Part shown: in pieces, positions 14,371-19,477 of the stretch
How the letters are laid out: each line of letters starts with the position of its first letter
Position numbering within the stretch: the stretch's first letter is position 1
From: Anaerolineales bacterium UBA3082
GTDB lineage: Bacteria > Chloroflexota > Anaerolineae > UBA7937
DNA: 19,477 nucleotides
Assembly (NCBI GenBank): GCA_002366595.1
Contig: DFBK01000021.1
Span: 10,767-30,243, forward strand
Reading direction: 5' to 3'
Translations under genes and position numbers: made by a program
Notes under the pieces: generated by a model
Database searches by the model: none
Seen by the model: only the letters and a program-made list of their open reading frames with translations
Told to the model about the DNA's origin: nothing

Positions 14371-15741
14371 ATGGCCAGGCGAAGATCGACGATGACTGTA
14401 ATAATCCTAAGTATGGCAGTGATAGTCATGATGGTGCTCAGCACAGGGCAGAGTGGCATAGCCTTCCCAGTTGACCAACCGGTTGAGGCTCTGTTCACCG
14501 ACGCTGCCCGCCCTGAGAGGGACTTGTCAGACGACCCAACCATCATTCACACCAGGTTCGTCAACGTCAACTTTGACCTACTGGGCGGCACAGGCAGCTC
14601 CCCAAAAACCCAGTCGGAAATGGCCAAGGTCCTGTTGTTGAACCTGTTTGAGGCTGTTGTCTTCACCGGTGTTCTTGACCGCGTGGAGTCCAATCCGTCG
14701 GGCAGTTTCTCTTGGATCGGCTATCTTGAGGGGGTAGAGTATAGCCAGGTGATCCTGGTGGTGAAAGAGAGGGTGATGGCGGGGAACATCACGCTGCCTG
14801 GGGAGTTCTACCAGGTGCGCTACGTCGGCAACGGTGTGCACGCCATCCATCAAATCGACCAAGGGGCCTTTCCCCCCGAGGCAGAACCGATTCCCGGGGA
14901 CATCTTCCAGGGAGAGTTGGGCGAGGCTGCCCATACAGCCACGGCCGATGATGGCTCCATAATCGACGTGATGGTGGTCTACACCCCAGCCGCGCGTACG
15001 GAGGCGGGAGGCACCACCGACATGGAAAACCTAATCGATCTGGCCGTAGCTGAGACAAACCAATCGTACGATAACAGCGGCATCACCCCACGCTTGAATC
15101 TGGTCCACACGGAGGAGGTCTCCTATACAGAATCGGGAGACATGAATGACGATCTGGACCGTCTCATAAACCCCTCGGATGGCTACATGGACAACGTTCA
15201 CACCCTGCGCGATACCTACTTGGCGGACCTCGTCGACCTGATAGTTGAGACCGCTGACTACTGCGGCCTCGCACACACGATGGGAACCGTCTCTCCTTCT
15301 TTCGAGAGCCTTGCCTTCAGTGTGGTAGGGCGCGACTGCGCAACGGGCTACTACAGTTTTGCGCACGAACTGGGGCATAATATGGGGGCCAGGCATGACT
15401 GGTATGTCAATGAGGATGTTACACCCTACACGTATTGCCACGGATACGTAAACGTTGCAGATCAATGGCGCACGATCATGGCTTATAACGACAAGTGTGA
15501 CGATAGCGGCTCTTACTGCACGAGGTTGCAGTACTGGTCGAACCCCGATGTCCCCTACGGGGGAGACCCGATGGGGATATCCGAAGGGACCTCCATAGCC
15601 TGCACGACGGGTAATCTGAGCAACCCCCCTTGCGACGCAGACAATAGGAGGACGCTCAACAACACCGCATATACCGTTGCTAACTTCAGATCTGGCCCTA
15701 GTCCACGGATCTACCTGCCGCTCACTTTGAAGAACTATTAG
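14371..15741 (+). CDS. Secreted metzincin (reprolysin-like) zinc metalloprotease
   Basis: 456 residues from ATG at 14371, set by AGGAGGG five bases upstream and by the signal peptide that follows (basic MARRRSTM, then a hydrophobic run to about residue 27). Residues about 30-185 look like a propeptide. The catalytic domain begins near IIDVMVVYTPAARTEAG and holds the zinc site HELGHNMGARHD (His332, Glu333, His336, His342) and the Met-turn TIMAYND (Met370), which define metzincins; several cysteines after 300 suggest disulphides. Its closest group is probably the bacterial reprolysin-like (M12B-type) peptidases. The C-terminus IYLPLTLKNY matches the short tail seen on many exported Chloroflexota proteins and may be a sorting or anchoring signal. 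The stop overlaps the convergent gene's stop by four bases. Confidence 0.9.
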   Translation: MARRRSTMTVIILSMAVIVMMVLSTGQSGIAFPVDQPVEALFTDAARPERDLSDDPTIIHTRFVNVNFDLLGGTGSSPKTQSEMAKVLLLNLFEAVVFTGVLDRVESNPSGSFSWIGYLEGVEYSQVILVVKERVMAGNITLPGEFYQVRYVGNGVHAIHQIDQGAFPPEAEPIPGDIFQGELGEAAHTATADDGSIIDVMVVYTPAARTEAGGTTDMENLIDLAVAETNQSYDNSGITPRLNLVHTEEVSYTESGDMNDDLDRLINPSDGYMDNVHTLRDTYLADLVDLIVETADYCGLAHTMGTVSPSFESLAFSVVGRDCATGYYSFAHELGHNMGARHDWYVNEDVTPYTYCHGYVNVADQWRTIMAYNDKCDDSGSYCTRLQYWSNPDVPYGGDPMGISEGTSIACTTGNLSNPPCDADNRRTLNNTAYTVANFRSGPSPRIYLPLTLKNY

Positions 15742-17339
15742 CCACTCGGCTCATCGACTACCTTTATTAGCACGAACATCTGCTTCCCGCTCCGGTCCGT
15801 AAAGACCTTCTCCACTCGTATCCCTTTGCCCCTCTCGGCCACAAGGGTCTCGAAATAGTCCCACCGCTCGAAGATGGTCTCCTCCGGGCTGTGAAAGATG
15901 TATATAGTCCCAGGGTCGGCTAGATGCGGAAACAACCGTTCCCAGAAGCCTACATCTGGCTCTTCCAGGCTCTCGAACCCAAAGACCTCCTGGGGGTCGA
16001 CCCTTCCCTGGGTGAGAAACAAGATGTTGTTCCTGATCCCCCAGTCCATAGCCACCGTAGGTGCTCCCTCTTCCTCCAAGTAGGGGGCCAATTCGTATAT
16101 CGCCTCGGTGTAGCCATCGAACCCCCCGGTGCGGGTTAGAGCACGGTGATAGCCGATATCCACCCGCAGGTCGAAAAGGAAAAGAACTGCGGCCACAAGA
16201 AGGGCTGCCGGGAGGAAGAGACGCCTCGGCTCCTGGCGTGTCCAGAGGCCTAGAGAGGCGGCCAGAAGGATCTGGGGCAGGGGCAAGAAGATCACATAAT
16301 GAGCGTACTTCAGGCCAGTGGGGGTGAAGGCGCTGAGGGGTAACATAGTGACCAATATCGTACCCAAGAAAGCGATCTTCGCCCCCCATCCTCGCTCTTT
16401 GAATAGGAAAGGGATGATACTTAGAAGAGCCAAGAGGAAGAGGGGGGGATACAAACTATTGGCCCATTCCTCTCCTAGGTACCAGAACTGTCCACCTTGG
16501 AGAAGGACTATGAACTGATCGAGGCGGGTGAGAAAGTTAGCCCCAAAAGCCAGGTTATTCACCCCCAAGTAGGAGGTGAATAGATACTTCTGGATTATCT
16601 CCACCGTGCCCCTGGTTTGGAAGTTGAAGAGGATAAGGGGGAGAGAACCCAAAGCCAAGAAGAGGAGAGCGAGCGTCCCTTGGGCAGGGGTGAGGAAGCC
16701 GGGGAGGGCCCTCTTCCATACCGTTATCAGAAGCCCAGCCAAGAGGAGGCCCGCCAGGAACCAAAGGAAGGAGAACTTAGCGAAGAGACCCAACCCCAAA
16801 AGCAGCGAGCCGAGATAAAGGTAGCGAGCCTTCTTTTGGCGATACCAGTGCAGGAAGGCTAAGAGGCTGCCCATGCTAAGAGCGCTGATCACCGAGGTGA
16901 GGTAAACCCCTTGACGGCTCCAGAAGATGAAAGAGGGGTGGACGGCCAGGAGGAGGGCTGATAGAGCGGCCACCTTTTCATCGAACATCTCCTGGGCTAC
17001 GCCATAGGCCAGGACGATGGTGAGAGCGCCTATGATCAGAGCCAGGAGCCGCAAGGAGATAACATTGATCCCCAAGAGGGCGAAGAAGGGGATGACCAGA
17101 TAGGTGTTCAGGGTCCCCAGATAGTCGTAGATCATCAAGGGGAACGCTCGACCGGCGATCCGGATAGCCGCCCCACGGAAGGGTTCCGTGGGCTGTCCCA
17201 GGAGGAGTCGCATCGCCGGGAGCACCTCTTGGGCCTCATCGTAATGGAGGCCTGGCAGACGCAACTGGTATAAGGAAAGGGTGAAGAAAAAGAGCAGCGC
17301 AAGGATGAGAGGGAAAATACCGCTTACCCTTTTCCCCAC
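15738..17339 (-). CDS. GT39-type (ArnT/PMT-like) membrane glycosyltransferase
   Basis: 533 residues. The first transmembrane helix (about 8-26) is followed by LHYDEAQEVLP, whose Asp34-Glu35 pair occupies the catalytic position of GT-C enzymes (GT39/PMT_2 group). About eight to ten further hydrophobic helices run to near residue 390, with FWSRQGVYL in a loop, and a soluble C-terminal domain follows. Such enzymes move sugars from polyprenyl-phosphate donors to protein or lipid on the outer face of the membrane; donor and acceptor are unknown. The start is GTG at 17339, three bases after the FecR gene stop, with no strong ribosome binding site, so translation probably depends on the upstream gene. 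It forms the end of the envelope operon. Convergent with the protease gene; no terminator fits between them. Confidence 0.85.
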   Translation of the reverse strand: MGKRVSGIFPLILALLFFFTLSLYQLRLPGLHYDEAQEVLPAMRLLLGQPTEPFRGAAIRIAGRAFPLMIYDYLGTLNTYLVIPFFALLGINVISLRLLALIIGALTIVLAYGVAQEMFDEKVAALSALLLAVHPSFIFWSRQGVYLTSVISALSMGSLLAFLHWYRQKKARYLYLGSLLLGLGLFAKFSFLWFLAGLLLAGLLITVWKRALPGFLTPAQGTLALLFLALGSLPLILFNFQTRGTVEIIQKYLFTSYLGVNNLAFGANFLTRLDQFIVLLQGGQFWYLGEEWANSLYPPLFLLALLSIIPFLFKERGWGAKIAFLGTILVTMLPLSAFTPTGLKYAHYVIFLPLPQILLAASLGLWTRQEPRRLFLPAALLVAAVLFLFDLRVDIGYHRALTRTGGFDGYTEAIYELAPYLEEEGAPTVAMDWGIRNNILFLTQGRVDPQEVFGFESLEEPDVGFWERLFPHLADPGTIYIFHSPEETIFERWDYFETLVAERGKGIRVEKVFTDRSGKQMFVLIKVVDEPSG

Positions 17340-17342
17340 TTC

Positions 17343-18527
17343 TTATTCCACCAAAAGGCCTATTTCAGCCACCAGGCTCTCGTAGTTCCAGCCGGAGGCG
17401 TAGATCTGAACGGATCTGATATAGAAGGGTGGAGGCTCGAGGATCTCCAGGAGGTTAGTCCCCTCGTAGGGGTACCAGACCCCACATCTTATCTCCTCCC
17501 CGTTCAAGGTGGGGTTATTCTGGACGTTCTGGCAATAGAAGCCGTGATACCAGTGAGCGACGCTCCCGTACTCGTCCTCATAGTCGATGCGCACGATAAC
17601 CGGGTACTCAGAACTGAGATAGCCACCACCCCCTAGGCTGTGGGAGTTCACCCTCACATCTAGGCGGAGTTGAAGGGAGAGGTAATCGGAGACATCTTGA
17701 TTCACCTCTTGGGTGATGCCTGCCTCGGTATGAACGCCTTCCTCCCCTCGGCGGAAGAGCCTCAGAACCTCTCTTCCCTCAAGGGTAGTTAGTTCAGCCT
17801 CCCCTCCTTCCACCCCCTCCTGGCCCGAGGTGGAGTAGGTGCGCCATCCGGAGAGACCACGGCTGAAATCGCCATTGATGATCAGGTTGCGCGCCGCGGG
17901 CAAAAGATCCGAAGGCCTCTCCTCGAGAGCCACCACCACCCTCTTACCAGGCGGCAGGATGGTCCTCTGGCCTTCTGCTTCCACGGTAGCCTCCCCCCTT
18001 CGCACCGCTATCTCGGAAGCCTCGTTGCTCACCACCACCGAATAACTCCCCTCGCTCAAGGAGATTTGGCTATGGGGGGTCTTCAGTTGCCAATCCGTGG
18101 GGCGGCTAGTAGGGAGAGCAGGGCCCACCCTAATCCGTCCTGCGTTTTGCTCCAGGGCGATCTCGTTGGGCCGGGGGCTCAAGCCAAAAGAGGGAGAGCG
18201 CGCCTTGACGAGGCGGACCTCGCTGTTCGGGAAGATGGTGACCCGGCTATCTTCGAAGAAGGTCAAGAGGGCCTTGGAGTTGGCATCTGTGCGGATTACG
18301 CTCCCCTCAGGGACCTTCCTCTCGCTGGTCACTCCTACGTCGGGAGGGAAACCCTTGTCTCTCATCAGGACGGTGCCACTTATCACCTTTAAGGTCGCCT
18401 CATGGGAATCTTCGGCGTTTATGATCCACCAACGGATGGTGAGGGGAATAGCCACCGCCAAAGCGCAGAAGAGGAAGAAGGAAACCAAAAGGATCGCCCA
18501 GGCGAATTTCTGCGGGTCTCTTCTCAC
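17343..18527 (-). CDS. FecR-domain membrane protein with C-terminal carbohydrate-binding-like domain
   Basis: 394 residues from GTG at 18525-18527, which overlaps the acylphosphatase stop as GTGA; an ATG at 18575 is possible but lies inside the upstream gene. A single transmembrane helix spans about 10-31. A FecR domain (about 45-190) shows VISGTVLMRDKG, RTDANSKALLTFFEDSRVTI, ALEQNAGRIRV, LKTPHSQISLSEGSYSVVV and the closing ATVEAEGQRTILPPGKRVVV. The rest (about 205-394) starts with NLIINGDFSRGLSGWRTYS, the entry of CBM4/9-type or galactose-binding-like beta-sandwiches. Classical FecR controls an ECF sigma factor, but no sigma gene is here and the protein lacks the cytoplasmic anti-sigma part, so a structural or sensing role outside the membrane is more likely. 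Confidence 0.82.
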   Translation of the reverse strand: MRRDPQKFAWAILLVSFFLFCALAVAIPLTIRWWIINAEDSHEATLKVISGTVLMRDKGFPPDVGVTSERKVPEGSVIRTDANSKALLTFFEDSRVTIFPNSEVRLVKARSPSFGLSPRPNEIALEQNAGRIRVGPALPTSRPTDWQLKTPHSQISLSEGSYSVVVSNEASEIAVRRGEATVEAEGQRTILPPGKRVVVALEERPSDLLPAARNLIINGDFSRGLSGWRTYSTSGQEGVEGGEAELTTLEGREVLRLFRRGEEGVHTEAGITQEVNQDVSDYLSLQLRLDVRVNSHSLGGGGYLSSEYPVIVRIDYEDEYGSVAHWYHGFYCQNVQNNPTLNGEEIRCGVWYPYEGTNLLEILEPPPFYIRSVQIYASGWNYESLVAEIGLLVE

Positions 18528-18820
18528 CGGTACCGCACCTCGAAGGAGGAGAATTCGCCGCTGGGCTCGCTCCACTCCAGATCTATCTTCCCCACGCTAG
18601 CCGATGAGGGCCCAACGTAAAGTTGTTTTAGTAGGCTCTCCAACGTTTCCCTATCCCCCTCCGCTACCACCTCCACATTCCCGTTCCAAAGGTTGCGTAC
18701 GTAGCCTAACAGAGCCAACCGCATAGCGTGGGTTCGGGTGAAGTCGCGGAAGAAGACCCCTTGCACTCGACCGTGGATAATGGCTCGCATCCGTGCTCGT
18801 TCCGACACTCGAACCTCCAC
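18524..18820 (-). CDS. acyP: Acylphosphatase
   Basis: 98 residues, standard size. The family motif GRVQGVFFRDFTR is at 17-29 with catalytic Arg25, and GYVRNLWNGNVEVVAEG supplies catalytic Asn43. The enzyme hydrolyses acyl phosphates such as carbamoyl or acetyl phosphate, in the cytoplasm. Start is GTG at 18820 with GGGGAG about nine bases upstream; an ATG two bases earlier is out of frame. It starts 19 bases after the preceding gene and its stop overlaps the FecR start, so it is inside the operon. Its place among envelope genes has no clear functional reason. Confidence 0.92.
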   Translation of the reverse strand: MEVRVSERARMRAIIHGRVQGVFFRDFTRTHAMRLALLGYVRNLWNGNVEVVAEGDRETLESLLKQLYVGPSSASVGKIDLEWSEPSGEFSSFEVRYR

Positions 18821-18839
18821 ATTTACCGACTCCCCTCTA

Positions 18840-19477
18840 TTATATGAATAGTTGCAATTGACAGATATTGATAGGCGGATAGTTTCCGGTCTTATCTACC
18901 ACCACCAAGCGGAGGGAATAGATCCCCGGAGAGAGGCCGGAGGTATTCCAAGTTGCCAGATATCTGTTAATAGTTCGGTCTTTACCCTCTCCTATCCAAT
19001 GCCAATCCGTCTCTGCGGGGTTGGCTCCCATAGCGAACTCGACTTTATAGTACCAGAAGTCAGCCATATCCACCGTTCCCCATATCTCCACCATCCCCTC
19101 CAAGTGGGCTCCTGGCCTCGGCGCGGTGATCTGTGCATGAGGGTTGGGACAGGTCGGTGGGGGAAGCGAAGGGGTAGGGGTAGGGCTGGGAGTTAGCGTC
19201 TCCTCAGGGGTCGGGGTGGGGCGCGGCGGCCGAATTGGCGTAGGGGATGGCTGGCTCGCGGTGGGCGTGGGCGTGGCCGGTGGTATGATACTGGTGAGCG
19301 TGGGTAGGGGGAGAGGGGTTCGAACACTGGTCTCTGGGGAGAGATCCATCCGCGGCACAAGGGATAGATCTATGAAGGCCGTCGCTCCTGCCACTAGAAG
19401 AACGGCTACCATGAGCCCAAAAACCCGTCGCGCCCTGGAGGTGGCGGCCTCTCTTTCCAGAGTGAAGAGGGAAGCGT
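18840..19477 (-). CDS. Membrane-anchored protein with Pro/Thr-rich linker and Ig-like domain (5' end outside window)
   Basis: The frame is open to the window edge, so the start is not seen; an internal ATG at 19412 is probably not the start. Visible order: a basic stretch (TSRARRVFG), a transmembrane helix (LMVAVLLVAGATAFIDL), a linker of about 60 residues rich in Pro, Thr and Ser (PTPTPSLPP and similar), then a compact C-terminal domain beginning CPNPHAQITAPRPGAHLEG and running through VVDKTGNYPPINICQ, with a Cys near each end. Domains of this kind (Ig-like beta-sandwich behind a PT linker) are frequent on Chloroflexota surface proteins. The N-terminus is probably cytoplasmic and the linker and domain outside. 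It is first in the operon with acylphosphatase, FecR protein and glycosyltransferase. Confidence 0.75.
   Translation of the reverse strand, partial: ASLFTLEREAATSRARRVFGLMVAVLLVAGATAFIDLSLVPRMDLSPETSVRTPLPLPTLTSIIPPATPTPTASQPSPTPIRPPRPTPTPEETLTPSPTPTPSLPPPTCPNPHAQITAPRPGAHLEGMVEIWGTVDMADFWYYKVEFAMGANPAETDWHWIGEGKDRTINRYLATWNTSGLSPGIYSLRLVVVDKTGNYPPINICQLQLFI

Noticed and set aside
17343..18527. FecR protein as a classical anti-sigma regulator of iron uptake
   Set aside because: No ECF sigma factor or TonB-dependent receptor is nearby, and the usual N-terminal cytoplasmic anti-sigma segment is missing.

Overview
The window looks like part of the chromosome of an uncultured anaerobic or facultative bacterium, most likely a member of the Chloroflexota. 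This is inference from gene content: a secreted protease ending in the aromatic-tailed YLPLTLKNY motif common on exported Chloroflexota proteins, Pro/Thr-linker envelope proteins, a GT39-type membrane glycosyltransferase, DUF3786 and DUF4416 proteins, an oxygen-sensitive indolepyruvate:ferredoxin oxidoreductase and a RACo-like corrinoid activator. There is no rRNA, tRNA, CRISPR array, phage gene or intact transposon.

Layout. 1-2930 (+): the tail of a class III aminotransferase, then a rifampicin-phosphotransferase-like (PEP-synthase-like) enzyme. 2889-3710 (-): a badly broken phenylacetate-CoA ligase (paaK) whose surviving 3' end is antisense to, and shares DNA with, the 3' end of the phosphotransferase-like gene. 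3780-6187 (-): intact iorB and iorA, translationally coupled, preceded at 6253-6395 by the C-terminal stump of a Liv-type ABC ATPase. Together these look like the remains of a liv-iorA-iorB-paaK operon for aromatic amino-acid uptake and fermentation, with both ends decayed. 6759-8087 (-): an alkaline-phosphatase-superfamily phosphohydrolase. 8088-8820: a gene-free stretch rich in palindromes and REP-like elements. 8821-10650 (-): a 2Fe-2S/ASKHA corrinoid-activation protein. 11006-12106 (-): a lone sugar-ABC ATPase with a recognisable promoter and terminator. 12107-12748: a repeat, a short ORF and a decayed small gene. 12749-13936 (+): a two-gene DUF3786-DUF4416 operon. 13985-15741 (+): promoter, a short broken leader-like gene, then a secreted metzincin protease. 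15738-19477 (-): a tight four-gene envelope operon consisting of a Pro/Thr-linker membrane protein (partial), acylphosphatase, FecR-domain membrane protein and GT39 glycosyltransferase.

The strongest story is genome erosion in progress: three or four broken genes (paaK, the Liv-type ATPase stump, a small DUF6812-like gene and possibly a secreted-protein leader) lie beside intact neighbours, and one rearrangement apparently gave a new C-terminal tail to the phosphotransferase-like enzyme. The palindromic elements at 8241-8697, with a related copy at 12209-12236, are the most structured non-coding DNA here. I see no clearly new defence or mobile system. The best leads for undescribed biology are the RPH-like enzyme beside an aminotransferase, the DUF3786-DUF4416 pair, and the nested inverted repeats.
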